Numbered from the stretch's first letter, positions 40,389 to 51,061 are shown. The stretch: 64,000 nucleotides of DNA from Parabacteroides hominis (GCF_014287585.1 NZ_JACOOJ010000022.1:1-64000); one strand, 5' to 3'. A program made the numbers and translations. The notes: generated from the letters alone by a model not told the origin.

Positions 40389-41402
40389 TTATCCTACATA
40401 TTTTACCTCAGGCATAATCTCGATACCGAACCGGTCATGAACAGCCGTACGAATACTTTCGGCAACCAGTGCGATCTCGTGTCCTTTGGCTTCACCCAAA
40501 TTAACCAACACCAATGCCTGCTTTTCATATACACCGACCGCACCATGAGATTTACCTTTAAAACCACATTGTTCGATCAACCAGCCTGCCGGGACCTTCA
40601 CCTTCCCCTCTCCCGCCGGGTAAGACGGCATATCCGGATATTGCTCCTTCAGCTTCTCATAACGGGCAACCGGAATAACCGGGTTCATAAAGAAACTTCC
40701 GGCATTTCCCAACTCATCGGGATCAGGCAATTTCTGACGACGGATCGAGATCACGGCATCCCGCACTGCTTGCAGCGTTATCTCAGGATACTTAGCCAGT
40801 TCCTCCTTCAAATTACCGTAATTGACAGAGAATCGAGGCTTTTTGCTCAAGCGTATATTGATATAAGTAACGATGTGCGGGTCGTTATGCTCATTCTTGA
40901 AGAAGCTGTCCCGGTAACCATAGAGGCATTCTTCATTCGTAAACGTACGTTTCTCGAACGAAAGCCGGTTATACGTCTCCACCGTCTCGACCACATCCTT
41001 GATTTCCGTACCGTACGCCCCGATATTCTGGATAGCGGCAGCTCCGGCTTCGCCCGGAATGTTGGACAGGTTTTCTATTCCTCCCCAACCTTTGGACACG
41101 GCATAAGCGACTACATCGTCCCATTTCTCGGCAGCCCCGATGCGAAGCAGTACCGAATCGTCCGTCTCTTCCGCAACAGAGATACCCTTGATCTGCGAAT
41201 GCAGGATAATCCCGTTAAAATCATTTATGAATAACAGATTACTGCCACTCCCGATATGCAACGACAAACATTCCTGAAAATATTCGTCCCGGAAGATCCG
41301 TCCCAGTTCTTCTTCATTCGTATATTCCATAAACCAACGGGTCTTCACCGGAAGGTGAAAAGTATTATGTTTCTCCAGCGAGTAATTCTCTTCTATTCTC
41401 AT
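40389..41402 (-). CDS. murB: UDP-N-acetylenolpyruvoylglucosamine reductase MurB
   Basis: 337 aa, a type I MurB (E. coli size) that reduces enolpyruvyl-UDP-GlcNAc to UDP-MurNAc with FAD and NADPH in peptidoglycan synthesis. FAD-site motifs GSGSNLLF (51-58) and IPGEAGAAAIQNIGAYG (115-131), the YGYRDSFFK block (161-169) and the catalytic Ser 236 in NAGSFFMNP are all present. First gene of an operon with the PhnP-like gene. Confidence 0.96.
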   Translation of the reverse strand: MRIEENYSLEKHNTFHLPVKTRWFMEYTNEEELGRIFRDEYFQECLSLHIGSGSNLLFINDFNGIILHSQIKGISVAEETDDSVLLRIGAAEKWDDVVAYAVSKGWGGIENLSNIPGEAGAAAIQNIGAYGTEIKDVVETVETYNRLSFEKRTFTNEECLYGYRDSFFKNEHNDPHIVTYINIRLSKKPRFSVNYGNLKEELAKYPEITLQAVRDAVISIRRQKLPDPDELGNAGSFFMNPVIPVARYEKLKEQYPDMPSYPAGEGKVKVPAGWLIEQCGFKGKSHGAVGVYEKQALVLVNLGEAKGHEIALVAESIRTAVHDRFGIEIMPEVKYVG

Positions 41403-41615
41403 TTTGCGTATGTTTTATTTTGCAGGACAAAAGTAACGATAAATATCAAATCAATCAGCAGGTATATAAAAAAGCCTCTCAAATATCGCAACCAAAGGCT
41501 ATTTAACATTTTTTGTTCCGCAAATCGTAACAAATGTATACACGCGTTGTTAAATAAGAAATGAACACTTATTTCTTTATATGCAAAAAGTTATACAACA
41601 TATCAAAGAAAAGCG

Positions 41616-41623
41616 TACATTTG
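41616..41623 (+). promoter_or_regulatory. -7 box for the HU gene
   Basis: TACATTTG matches TAnnTTTG and lies 32 nt before the HU start codon. Confidence 0.6.
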
Positions 41624-41655
41624 TCTTGAATATCATTAATTAAATAGAAACATTC

Positions 41656-41946
41656 ATGAACAAAGCAGAATTGATTGAGGCTCTGGCCCAGAGATCGGGA
41701 TTACAGAAACAAAAAGCGAAGAAAATGTTGGACGCTTATGTCGACATCGTAACAGAAGCTATGTCTCACAATGAGGAGATTGTATTGATCGGTTTCGGTA
41801 CATTGATACCGCGTCCGCAGACAGAGCGTTTAGCTCGTAACCCTAAGACTGGTACACCGGTTATGATTCCGGCCAGAACAACTGTAAAATTTAAACCGGG
41901 TAAATATTTGCTGGATGCAATTAACAAACCCGGAGAAAAGAAGTAA
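41656..41946 (+). CDS. HU-family DNA-binding protein
   Basis: 96 aa nucleoid protein. MNKAELIEALAQRSGLQKQKAK is the usual HU start, GFGTLIPRPQTERLARNPKTG the DNA-gripping arm, and VKFKPGKYL the end. It has its own promoter and a strong terminator, so it is a single-gene unit. Confidence 0.95.
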   Translation: MNKAELIEALAQRSGLQKQKAKKMLDAYVDIVTEAMSHNEEIVLIGFGTLIPRPQTERLARNPKTGTPVMIPARTTVKFKPGKYLLDAINKPGEKK

Positions 41947-41969
41947 TGCTTTTTTTACCTGACAAAGGG

Positions 41970-42001
41970 AGGCAACCTAAAAAAGGTTGCCTTCTTTTTT
42001 G
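41970..42001 (+). terminator. Terminator after the HU gene
   Basis: aggcaacct and aggttgcct form a 9-bp stem with an A-rich loop and a T run (cttctttttt). Confidence 0.9.
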
Positions 42002-42053
42002 CGACCTGTCCGAATTATGAGTAATTTCGACGCCGGAAAATGACAATTCAATC

Positions 42054-42707
42054 ATGAAAATAGTTAATCTCGGAGAATCAAACTCGGTGTTAAACCGATT
42101 TGTCGCAGAATTGCGCGACGTCAATATACAAAAAGACAGTATGCGTTTCCGTCGCAACATCGAGCGGATCGGTGAAATCATGGCTTACGAAATCAGTAAG
42201 GATTTCACTTACAGCACAAAAGACATTCAATCTCCCTTAGGGATAGCACCGATGAATACTCCCGACGATTCAGTCGTCATCAGTACGATCCTGCGTGCCG
42301 GGCTTCCCTACCATCAGGGGTTCCTCAGCTATCTGGACAATGCGGAAAATGCATTCGTTTCCGCCTACAGGAAATACAAGGACCGCCTGAATTTCGATAT
42401 TCATATCGAATATATCGCTTCTCCCCGTTTAACGGATAAAACATTGATTATAACAGACCCGATGCTGGCTACCGGCAGTTCTATGGAACTGGCCTACGAA
42501 GCATTGCGCACCAAAGGCCACCCGGCGCATATCCATGTCGCTTCCATCATTGCCAGCAAACAGGCAATCGAATATATCCAACGTAAAATGCCGGACGACA
42601 TCACGACCGTATGGGTAGCGGCTATCGACAACGAGCTGGACGATCATTCTTACATCGTTCCCGGGTTGGGCGATGCCGGCGATTTGTCCTACGGTGAAAA
42701 AGAATAA
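42054..42707 (+). CDS. upp: Uracil phosphoribosyltransferase Upp
   Basis: 217 aa, making UMP from uracil and PRPP for pyrimidine salvage. The PRPP-binding loop TDPMLATGSSM and the C-terminal IVPGLGDAGDLSYG uracil-binding block are typical. It converges on the histidine kinase gene with a 9-nt gap. Confidence 0.95.
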   Translation: MKIVNLGESNSVLNRFVAELRDVNIQKDSMRFRRNIERIGEIMAYEISKDFTYSTKDIQSPLGIAPMNTPDDSVVISTILRAGLPYHQGFLSYLDNAENAFVSAYRKYKDRLNFDIHIEYIASPRLTDKTLIITDPMLATGSSMELAYEALRTKGHPAHIHVASIIASKQAIEYIQRKMPDDITTVWVAAIDNELDDHSYIVPGLGDAGDLSYGEKE

Positions 42708-42716
42708 GATATAAGT

Positions 42717-45086
42717 CTAACGGGGTAAAGTAAACCAGAAACGGGAGCCCTTCCCTTCTTCGGAGCTTACCCCGATTTTTCCGCCTACCTGTTCTATTAT
42801 GCTCTTGCAGATCGAGAGTCCCAAACCTGTCCCCTGCTTGAAACTATCTCCTTTATAGAAACGATCGAACACATGCTGCTGCACTTCCGGCGACATGCCG
42901 TCTCCGGTATCTGTCACAGAAAATTCAATTTCATCCTGGCGTACCTCGTAACCAAGCATGATCGTTCCCTTACTGGTATGCTTGATGGCATTATTAATAA
43001 AGTTGGATATGATCTGTGTCAGCCTCACCTTATCACAACGCATAATATAGGAAGGCAGGTCCGGAGCCATACAGAGCGCGACTTCCGCCGGCACTTTGAT
43101 ACGCATCGAAACGACCAACTCTTTACACAACTCCCGCAGGTCGACCTCGACAAGTTTCAATTCTATTATACCGGATTCTATCTTTGCCAGATCCAGCACA
43201 TCGGAGATCAACTGCAACAACAGTTCATTGTTTTTCTGGATAATCCCGACAAATTGCTTCTTTTCTTCCGGATCGTCCGTATCGACCAGCAACGTAGAGA
43301 AACCGACAATAGCATTCAGCGGAGTCCGGATCTCATGGCTCATATTGGCAAGGAATGCAGATTTCAAACGGTCCAACTCCTCCGCTTTCTCGCGCTGCAT
43401 CTGTGTCTCCTTTAACTCGGTAATATCATAGTTCACACAAATCATTTCCAACTTTGCCGGGTCGGCAGACTGTGTATTCCGCATCACATTCACACGAGTC
43501 CAACGCCAACCGTCCCCATGCTTCACCCTTAATTCTTTCCGAATACTATCAGACCGTCCTTTTTTTACCTGCTCAAAGAAATTAAGCATAGCCTTTCGAT
43601 CTTCCGGATGAATCCGGTTATAAACACCTATAACTTCCGATAACGGCGTTCCTTCTTTTTCTCCTAAATTCTGATACCACTGGTCGATAGCATACCCTTC
43701 GCAACTCAACAAATCAAATTTAGCATATCCTACTTTCGCAAAACGACTGACCAAACTGAAAAAATGCTCAAACTCTTCGATACGGTTATAAGCGACAGCC
43801 TTATCCGTATTATCAAGATTGATAAACATATAATTAATCAGATCGCCATGTATATCATAAAGCATGCTGACTTTCGTGAAAATATCGATCGTACCGCTCT
43901 TTGCCGTCGGATAAAAAGCATCTTTTTTAATGGTATTAAACGAATAATCCAGATGGAAAGAGACAGGCTCCTGGCAAACCAGTTTTTCTCGTATCTCATC
44001 ACTAATCATCGGATTTTCAAAGATATTGACACCTAAAACAGACTCTTTGGAGGGAAGGCCGAAAATCTCGACATCCATATTATTCAGATCCACCAAATAA
44101 CCGTTTTTGTCATACAGCTCGATACCGACCGGTATATTGGTATAGATATTCCGAAGCAACTTTTCACTATGATCCAACGCTTCATTGGTACGGGCCATCT
44201 TCGTTATTATACTGATGATATTGGAAATAGACGATAGCCATTGATAATCCTCCAGACTCCACATACGATATCTATCCACTATATCGATCCCCATATATCC
44301 CCAAGGCTCACCTTTGATTATCAACGGTATCAAAATCAAGGAGCAAGTGCCGCGCGCTTTCAGGTAACGTTTTTCCTCAACTGCTTCAGGAGGTAATTCA
44401 TCCAGATTATTAATCAGAATCGGATATAAATTCCGTATTTTCCGCGTAGACCACGGCAATGTCGAAACCGGAATATTTTGCAGAGACGTACGAACAGGCT
44501 CAATCCCTTCACTACACACCTCATATGTGCAGCCGATCTGCCCTTCATCTTCATATTCCATAATATATACACGCCCTTTCGTATCGATCGAAAACAGAAT
44601 CTCCGTAAGAGCCAAATGGATCGATTTGTGCAAATCATTTGTCTGGATAAAAGAATGCAAGGCACGCGACAAGCTCCCCAAATGCCTGAGAACACTATCG
44701 ACCTGCCCGTTCACAACAGGCCTGTTCTCCTCCTTTTCACTAAAAGGAATCAACTGTAAAATACCCAATACGGTCAACTTGCCGTCGGCTTCCTTTTCCC
44801 GTTTATAAATCTTTGTACGGACAAATCTATAACCATAGCAAGTTTTCATCGGAAATATCTGTTCGTATATACCAATACCTTTGAAGAAAGCAAATTCGTT
44901 GGCGATACGGTCCCGATAGTCTTCACGAATCAACAAAAGAAAATCTGCTATGGGGATTTTCGGGCCATCCAACTCCAAAAGACTAATCAAATAGTCCGAA
45001 CAGATATAGCACCTTTCTTCAAAATCAGCTTTCCACCAGCCAACCTGAGCATTATCTAATATTAATTGATACTGGTCTACTTCCAT
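42717..45086 (-). CDS. Soluble PAS/GAF hybrid-type sensor histidine kinase
   Basis: 789 aa without membrane segments, so a cytosolic sensor. Predicted order: PAS-like (1-110), GAF (about 140-295), PAS (305-425), PAS (440-560, with RIHPEDR), HisKA with His 584 in FLANMSHEIRTPLNAIVG, and the ATPase end with NAIKHTSKGTI, DTGDGMS and GTGLGLSI. No receiver domain or adjacent response regulator is seen, so its partner is elsewhere. Confidence 0.92.
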   Translation of the reverse strand: MEVDQYQLILDNAQVGWWKADFEERCYICSDYLISLLELDGPKIPIADFLLLIREDYRDRIANEFAFFKGIGIYEQIFPMKTCYGYRFVRTKIYKREKEADGKLTVLGILQLIPFSEKEENRPVVNGQVDSVLRHLGSLSRALHSFIQTNDLHKSIHLALTEILFSIDTKGRVYIMEYEDEGQIGCTYEVCSEGIEPVRTSLQNIPVSTLPWSTRKIRNLYPILINNLDELPPEAVEEKRYLKARGTCSLILIPLIIKGEPWGYMGIDIVDRYRMWSLEDYQWLSSISNIISIITKMARTNEALDHSEKLLRNIYTNIPVGIELYDKNGYLVDLNNMDVEIFGLPSKESVLGVNIFENPMISDEIREKLVCQEPVSFHLDYSFNTIKKDAFYPTAKSGTIDIFTKVSMLYDIHGDLINYMFINLDNTDKAVAYNRIEEFEHFFSLVSRFAKVGYAKFDLLSCEGYAIDQWYQNLGEKEGTPLSEVIGVYNRIHPEDRKAMLNFFEQVKKGRSDSIRKELRVKHGDGWRWTRVNVMRNTQSADPAKLEMICVNYDITELKETQMQREKAEELDRLKSAFLANMSHEIRTPLNAIVGFSTLLVDTDDPEEKKQFVGIIQKNNELLLQLISDVLDLAKIESGIIELKLVEVDLRELCKELVVSMRIKVPAEVALCMAPDLPSYIMRCDKVRLTQIISNFINNAIKHTSKGTIMLGYEVRQDEIEFSVTDTGDGMSPEVQQHVFDRFYKGDSFKQGTGLGLSICKSIIEQVGGKIGVSSEEGKGSRFWFTLPR

Positions 45087-45189
45087 GAATACGACTTTAG
45101 TTATCTTTTGTACAAAAGTCGTTATAATAAATCAGATCAACAAATTTTATTCCCCTCAATATTCAAGGCATTTCAACCCTGTAATTTAT

Positions 45190-45236
45190 CATAAAAAAAT
45201 AGCAGCATAAGCTAATTCCTGCCTATGCTGCTATTT
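45190..45236 (-). terminator. Terminator after the DUF1080 gene
   Basis: A perfect 13-bp stem (aaatagcagcata / tatgctgctattt) 20 nt past the stop, followed on the minus strand by seven T. It ends the catabolic operon. Confidence 0.9.
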
Positions 45237-45255
45237 AACTATGGATAAAAAAGCG

Positions 45256-48200
45256 TTATTTCAACTCTTTAATACGGATATTACGGAACTTAACGGGAGA
45301 ACCATGACCTAAGAAACCGATATGTCCTTTCTTATTGAACAGACCCGGATGTTCCTTATGGTCGGCAGTACCGTTCTTTGTCGCTTCACGAATATTGCCT
45401 TCCATGATCACCACACCGTTGACCGTCACCTTGATATTATCGCCATCGGCTACAATTTCTTCATAATTCCATTCGCCCGCAGGCTTGAAGGCCTTATGAT
45501 GGTCGGCCTTTGCCGGGATGATTCCATAAACGGAACCATGATGCTGCAAAGGAGTAATATCCTTATAAATCGGATGTTCGCAATCCAGAATCTGGATTTC
45601 CATGCCGACATAAGCTGCATCCCCTTCCATCGGGGTACGGATACCGACACCGTTATTAGCACCCGGCGTCAACTGGAATTCGAAGCGATATACGAAATTG
45701 CCATATTCGTCTTTCGTATACAAGTTGCCGCCGTAGCTCTTGCTCGGAATCATGGAGATACAACCGTCTTCCAAGGTATAGTCGACCGTATTGCCTGTCC
45801 ATTCATGCATATTCGTACCGTCGAACAAAACCTTGAAACCTTCCTTTTCTTCTTCGGCTGAAAGTTTGAACGGTTCCTTGCGTTCCAGCTCTTTTACATA
45901 AATATTCCGGTAATAAACCTTGCTGCCATGAGCCTGCAATTCGATCTGTTCGATCGGGAAAATCGGCAGCTTGCGATCCCAATAGTTTTCCAGGATCACG
46001 TCATCCACGACTTTTTCACCATTCAGCACGACTGTTACACGGTCACCAACCATCTTGATATAAAAGCTGTTCCATTCGCCCAATTTATTATCGGCCACTT
46101 TCGATGGCTTGCTTTCGTTCACCTGGTTGTTGTATAATCCACCGGAACCGACCTGTGCCCCTACGTTTACACGTGAAGTATCCCAAATCTGTACCTGAGG
46201 CGTACCACGCAGGTAAATACCGGCATCCGCTTCAGGGCCGGCCGGATCGAGCATCCAGTCTACATACATTTCGAAGTCGCCATATTGTTTTTCCGTACAC
46301 AGGTTGTCGTAACCGCTTCCATCGAATACCAACAGCCCATCTTCGACCTTCCAATCCCGACGCATGTTTTCATCGGCTTTGGCCTGTTCTTTGGCCAATT
46401 GTGCCGGTTTCATCTTCGCACGGGCAATCGGGTTCTGTACCAGACCTTTCCAGCCGGTCAGATCCTTACCGTTGAACAAAGAAACGAATCCTTCGCCTTG
46501 CGGCATCTCGGCCAGATGTTTCTTGATCGCTTCCTTCTGGTATCCGGCATCCGGATTGTCAAGCACTTCCATCACTTTGTTCAATAAAGCACGGACATTC
46601 GTACCCATATACTCTTTATTTCCCAAAGCAATATTCATGACGGCATTGGCGGCAGCCTGCTGTACAGGTTTCTGATCCAGGAATTCACCGGCATACAACA
46701 TGCCTAAGAATGTTCCGGTATTTTCAATCTGTTGCAGGATCGCGATCTTCTGTGCATCCGTTTTAGCAATTTCCATTGCCTTACGCAGGCTTAACAAACG
46801 GTTTTCACCTGTAAATGCCGGATTGGAAACCAGCTTCACATAAGTAGTGAGAGCCGGGTCAAAATAATTGGAAGAGGGGTTTTCTTTGCAGATCGTATAT
46901 AATTCGTCCGCCACTTCAATACCCTTCCAGTTCAGCAAGGCTTCGAAGGCAGCATCCCGTTTGACACCCGTATTGGAACGGAAACCCTTCACGATCGTTG
47001 CCAACGCATCCGGTTGGCCGGTAGAAGACAATACCAGATAATACAAATAATCCTTATTGCCAGCCTGCAACATACGGCGTGTCACCGTTTCGACCCGGTC
47101 GGCAGCCGGAAGAGAGGACAATGCCGAAATAACAGCCCGTTGCATAGGAGGAACAGCCAATGCATCAGCCGTTTCCAACATTCCGCACATATTGGTTATA
47201 TCCCGTTCTCCCACCACATCCTTCAAAGCCACATAAGCCGCGGCTTTCACTTCAGGGGAACCCGTCTGGATCTGATCCAGTACGGTGTTGATATTGGCGG
47301 TAGCCTTGCGCATAGCCAACAATTCGAGTCCGGCTATTTTACCCGCATTGGCAGCAGAAGAGACAGCTTTCGCCACTGCCCCGTCGATATCACCGGGGAA
47401 GGCAGCCAAAGCATCCTGTCCCAGCAGGACCACCTGCTTGTCATCGCTTTTCAGCAATTCGGCCAACGAAGGAATATAAGACTTATCCCCAATCTTCACC
47501 AATGTCCAGGTAGCAGCCTGTTTCACGTCGAAGTTTGCATCACCGAGCTGTTCCAACAGGATTTGCTTGGCAGGAAGATCGAAACGTATTTCCAGATTCC
47601 GGATAACGTCGTGTTTGGAGGGCTTCTTGGCCTCGCGTCCGATCCAGTTCAGGATATCCACCTTCAGTTCCGGCTTGGCTTTCGGAACCATTTTCATCAG
47701 TTCGATATACAGCTCTTTATCTGTAAAGTTGGAAGCGTAACTTAAAGCCGCGTTCCGGTAGTTCTTGCTCGGATCTTTCATGGCAGCAACGACTATCTTG
47801 GAGACTTTGGCCGGCTCCTCGGCTGCTAAAAGTATCTGCAAAGCCGCTTCCCGTGTCTGTTCCTGTCCTGCCTTAGCCGCCTCTTTCTGCAATTTCTTGG
47901 CTGCTTTAACAACTCTTGCCGGATCTCCGGGATAAGCCAAACGATTCAACAAAGCGATGTAAGCCTCTGTCGCTCCTGTCTTATCCATCGCATAGCCAGC
48001 TTTGGCTGCTGCATCCGCTAAAAGTTCCATTGAGTTATTAGATCCCACACGGCTCAAAGCGTACAACACTACCTTTTGCATATTTGGATCCGAAGCGCCA
48101 AGCAAAGCTTGCAAGACAGGTTCAGCCTCATCCACCTGAGCATCGGCAATCGCACGGATCACATCCTTTTGTGTTTTAGGAGAACCTGTTCGGCTCTTCA

Positions 48201-48714
48201 AGGCTGCAACCAAGGCCTGTCCGGCTTTTTTGCTACCGTTGGCAGCCAGTGCACTGGCAGCGGGACCGCTCAATGACTCATCATTCAGATAAGATGCCAG
48301 TACATCTATGCATTCGTCTTTTCCTAAAATCTGAAGTTGGCGGATAATAAACGCTTTCGTTTCGCGCTCATTCACCATTTCCAAAGCCTTCAGATAAGCA
48401 TTTGCAGTCACTAACCTGGCATTCTCCTCTCCTTTCCCCATGACGTAATGCGTCAAGCCGCTCAAAGCGTAATCGACATTTGCGTTACTGCCTTTGCCCG
48501 GAGCATTTATCATGTTTACCAGCATCAGAACACCCTCTTCGCCGGTAGAACTCAAATCACCAATCAGTTTATTGTATGCCGCTTGTTTCGCCGCAGGCAT
48601 CTGAGCCAACACATCGGCAGCGGTCGTTTTGGCCGTACGGTTGGCCGGGGTCTGCGCCATCAGCATGCTTCCGCATAACAGTAAGGCTGCTATTGATATA
48701 TATGCTTTTCTCAT
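45256..48714 (-). CDS. HEAT-repeat protein with two DUF1080 domains
   Basis: 1152 aa, exported (MRKAYISIAALLLCGSMLMAQ). Residues about 60-740 are tandem HEAT-type helical repeats (for example ALLGASDPNMQKVVLYALSR). Two ConA-like DUF1080 domains follow, about 750-935 (FVSLFNGKDLTGWKGL, CTEKQYGDFEMYVDW) and 950-1152 (FKVLFDGTNMHEW, YGNFVYRFEFQLTPGANNG). DUF1080 enzymes are known to cleave 3-keto-glycosides, partnered by Gfo/Idh/MocA oxidoreductases, and the next gene upstream is one. The long HEAT part may be a substrate or partner scaffold. Last gene of the operon. Confidence 0.9.
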   Translation of the reverse strand: MRKAYISIAALLLCGSMLMAQTPANRTAKTTAADVLAQMPAAKQAAYNKLIGDLSSTGEEGVLMLVNMINAPGKGSNANVDYALSGLTHYVMGKGEENARLVTANAYLKALEMVNERETKAFIIRQLQILGKDECIDVLASYLNDESLSGPAASALAANGSKKAGQALVAALKSRTGSPKTQKDVIRAIADAQVDEAEPVLQALLGASDPNMQKVVLYALSRVGSNNSMELLADAAAKAGYAMDKTGATEAYIALLNRLAYPGDPARVVKAAKKLQKEAAKAGQEQTREAALQILLAAEEPAKVSKIVVAAMKDPSKNYRNAALSYASNFTDKELYIELMKMVPKAKPELKVDILNWIGREAKKPSKHDVIRNLEIRFDLPAKQILLEQLGDANFDVKQAATWTLVKIGDKSYIPSLAELLKSDDKQVVLLGQDALAAFPGDIDGAVAKAVSSAANAGKIAGLELLAMRKATANINTVLDQIQTGSPEVKAAAYVALKDVVGERDITNMCGMLETADALAVPPMQRAVISALSSLPAADRVETVTRRMLQAGNKDYLYYLVLSSTGQPDALATIVKGFRSNTGVKRDAAFEALLNWKGIEVADELYTICKENPSSNYFDPALTTYVKLVSNPAFTGENRLLSLRKAMEIAKTDAQKIAILQQIENTGTFLGMLYAGEFLDQKPVQQAAANAVMNIALGNKEYMGTNVRALLNKVMEVLDNPDAGYQKEAIKKHLAEMPQGEGFVSLFNGKDLTGWKGLVQNPIARAKMKPAQLAKEQAKADENMRRDWKVEDGLLVFDGSGYDNLCTEKQYGDFEMYVDWMLDPAGPEADAGIYLRGTPQVQIWDTSRVNVGAQVGSGGLYNNQVNESKPSKVADNKLGEWNSFYIKMVGDRVTVVLNGEKVVDDVILENYWDRKLPIFPIEQIELQAHGSKVYYRNIYVKELERKEPFKLSAEEEKEGFKVLFDGTNMHEWTGNTVDYTLEDGCISMIPSKSYGGNLYTKDEYGNFVYRFEFQLTPGANNGVGIRTPMEGDAAYVGMEIQILDCEHPIYKDITPLQHHGSVYGIIPAKADHHKAFKPAGEWNYEEIVADGDNIKVTVNGVVIMEGNIREATKNGTADHKEHPGLFNKKGHIGFLGHGSPVKFRNIRIKELK

Positions 48715-48736
48715 TATGTTTCGAATTTTGAATGAA

Positions 48737-49993
48737 TTAAATATTCCAGGGTGCTCTCATCGGCTGGTCCAGCAAACGATTTGCAGCCTCGTCGTCAATA
48801 AATTCAAGTTTTACCGGATCGAAATTCAGCGTCCGGTTCAGACGCAAAGCCACTGCTCCCATATTGACAATAGTAGCCGAGCGGAAACCATTCCGTTCGT
48901 TCAGGGCAAAAGGCTGGCGTGTCCTCACGCATTCGATAAAGTCCGTAACCTGAGGTTCGGGTTCGGGGAAGTCGGCAAGCTTCTTCTCCCAATCAGGAAT
49001 ATCGCATACAAAATTCTTATATACATTACCTTTCGGCCCGGCAATATACGGCGTATTCGGATCACCGAAATCACCACCCCAAAGGATAATCTGGCAACCA
49101 TCGTCATACGTGTAGGTGATGGAACGCCAAGTACCGACAGCATCCGGATGTTGTTGCGGCGCATCTACTTCGACCTTAACCGGGCTGGTATCGTCTTTAC
49201 CTAATATATATTGTACGGGATCGATATAGTGCTGCCCCATGTCACCGAGTCCGCCTCCGTCATAATCCCAATATCCACGGAAAGTCTGATGTACACGATG
49301 GGCATTATAAGGCTTATAAGGAGCCGGGCCCAACCACATATCATAATCCAGCTCAGACGGAACCGATTGCGGTTCAAGATATTCTTTACCCACCCAGAAA
49401 AACTTCCAGTTAAAACCGGTATGCGCACTGATCGTCACTTTCAAAGGCCATCCTAAGAGTCCGCTCTGCACCAGTTTCTTCAACGGCTTGACGGGAGTTC
49501 CCAGTCCGTAGAACTGGTCTGTAAAACGGAACCAGGTATTCAGGCGGAACATACGTCCGTATTGCTGTACGGCCTCCATCACACGCTTACCTTCTCCGAT
49601 CGTACGGGTCATCGGCTTTTCACACCAGATGTCTTTTCCTGCTTTAGCGGCCTCGACAGACATGATGCCATGCCAATGAGGCGGGGTGGCAATATGCACG
49701 ATATCGACATTCGGGTCCAGAATCAAATCGCGGAAATCATGATAAGCGGCTATTTTTTCCTTCACCAGTTTCTTTCCCAGTTCAAGGTGATTTTTATCAA
49801 CGTCACAAACGGCAACCAAACGTGTACCGGCATAACCCACATGGCCTCTTCCCATACCTCCGGTACCAATAATACCTTTAGTCAATTGATCACTTGGAGC
49901 GATATACCCGTTTCCCAATACGTGGCGCGGCACAATCGAAAAGAGTGCAACCCCTCCAAGGGTTTTCAGAAAACCTCTTCTGCTTGTTCTCAT
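48737..49993 (-). CDS. Tat-exported Gfo/Idh/MocA oxidoreductase
   Basis: 418 aa. A Tat signal (TSRRGFLKTLGGVALFSIV) shows folded, cofactor-loaded export. The Rossmann motif GIIGTGGMGRGH (40-51) binds NAD(P), EKPMTRT is the family's lysine motif, and GQHYIDPVQYILG the second-domain motif. It probably oxidises a sugar at C3 before cleavage by the DUF1080 protein encoded 22 nt downstream, or reduces the product. Confidence 0.92.
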   Translation of the reverse strand: MRTSRRGFLKTLGGVALFSIVPRHVLGNGYIAPSDQLTKGIIGTGGMGRGHVGYAGTRLVAVCDVDKNHLELGKKLVKEKIAAYHDFRDLILDPNVDIVHIATPPHWHGIMSVEAAKAGKDIWCEKPMTRTIGEGKRVMEAVQQYGRMFRLNTWFRFTDQFYGLGTPVKPLKKLVQSGLLGWPLKVTISAHTGFNWKFFWVGKEYLEPQSVPSELDYDMWLGPAPYKPYNAHRVHQTFRGYWDYDGGGLGDMGQHYIDPVQYILGKDDTSPVKVEVDAPQQHPDAVGTWRSITYTYDDGCQIILWGGDFGDPNTPYIAGPKGNVYKNFVCDIPDWEKKLADFPEPEPQVTDFIECVRTRQPFALNERNGFRSATIVNMGAVALRLNRTLNFDPVKLEFIDDEAANRLLDQPMRAPWNI

Positions 49994-50066
49994 AGTAAAA
50001 TAATAATTTATATAGATTAGCTACTAATTCTTTCAAAATATAAATAACATCTGACAAATATACTAA

Positions 50067-50975
50067 TTATTTAGTTGATTTTGCAGATGTATTTAATAGA
50101 TCTTGCAAATATTTGCGGGTTTGGACAACATAATCATGCCGTGCACCGTTTAATTCACATTCGATAGTCAATGCTCCCTGGAAGCCCTGTTTTTTTAATT
50201 CCGCGATAACTGCCGGAAAATCGACTTCTCCTGTCGGGATAGGAACCTCGGCTCCCAATTCATACGGATTGTTCGGGTCCGGATATTTACCGTCTTTAGC
50301 ATGAAACTCCTTGATCAGGCTTCCGAATTGCTTCACGGCATCCAAAGAGTTCGCTTTCCCGTACATTAATAAATTAGCCAAATCGCAATTTACAAATACA
50401 TTGCCTGTGCCTATATCTTTGATGGCACGGATCAACGTCGTCGGAGTTTCCTGCCCGGTTTCAAAATAAATCATCATATCACGCTCTTTGGCATAATTCG
50501 CCAAGTCTTGCATAACTTTAATAAAATCCTTGTATTGTTCGGAAGAGGGATCTTCCGGGATAAAACCGAAATGGGAGTGCATAGCGGGAATCCCAGCCAT
50601 TGCGCAGAAATCAATCATTTCATGATATACTTCAATTTTTTCTGCCCGTTCTTCTTTTGGAACCAAACCGATCGTAGCCGGTCCCTGCCGGAAGTTCCAC
50701 TGGTTTTTGCTGCCCGGCACACCGACAACTGTCGTTACCTTGATATTATGTTTCTTTGATGCAGCCTTTACCTTTTCAGCAAACTCTTTCGTAAATGCGT
50801 TTTTTCTATAATTAAGTTCACAAGAGCCGAATCCCTGATCATGCAGATCCTTAAAGCTTTTATCTATATCGCTCAAATCATATTGGATAACTCCGATCGT
50901 TATTTTATCTTGAGCCATCATTCCGGAACACATGAACAGCAAAGCAAAAATCAATAAAGAGAATTTAGTTTTCAT
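50067..50975 (-). CDS. Exported xylose-isomerase-like TIM barrel protein
   Basis: 302 aa with a signal peptide (SLLIFALLFMCSGMMA). The TIM barrel of the sugar phosphate isomerase/epimerase type carries likely metal ligands in FETG, NCDLAN, EFHAKDG and LTIECEL. Members next to DUF1080 and Gfo/Idh/MocA genes act on keto-sugar intermediates; which reaction applies here is not known. First gene after the terminator that follows susD. Confidence 0.88.
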   Translation of the reverse strand: MKTKFSLLIFALLFMCSGMMAQDKITIGVIQYDLSDIDKSFKDLHDQGFGSCELNYRKNAFTKEFAEKVKAASKKHNIKVTTVVGVPGSKNQWNFRQGPATIGLVPKEERAEKIEVYHEMIDFCAMAGIPAMHSHFGFIPEDPSSEQYKDFIKVMQDLANYAKERDMMIYFETGQETPTTLIRAIKDIGTGNVFVNCDLANLLMYGKANSLDAVKQFGSLIKEFHAKDGKYPDPNNPYELGAEVPIPTGEVDFPAVIAELKKQGFQGALTIECELNGARHDYVVQTRKYLQDLLNTSAKSTK

Positions 50976-51002
50976 CGCCTGACACAGATTAAGTTAATAA
51001 AT

Positions 51003-51061
51003 AATAGAAAATAAAAAGAGGGACAACCAAAGGGGTTGTAAGTCTTTTTGGTCTCCCTCTT
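51003..51061 (-). terminator. Terminator between susD and the enzyme genes
   Basis: On the minus strand AAGAGGGA pairs with TCCCTCTT, with an inner acaacc/ggttgt hairpin, followed by TTTTATTTT. It likely lets susCD be expressed more strongly than the downstream enzymes. Confidence 0.8.
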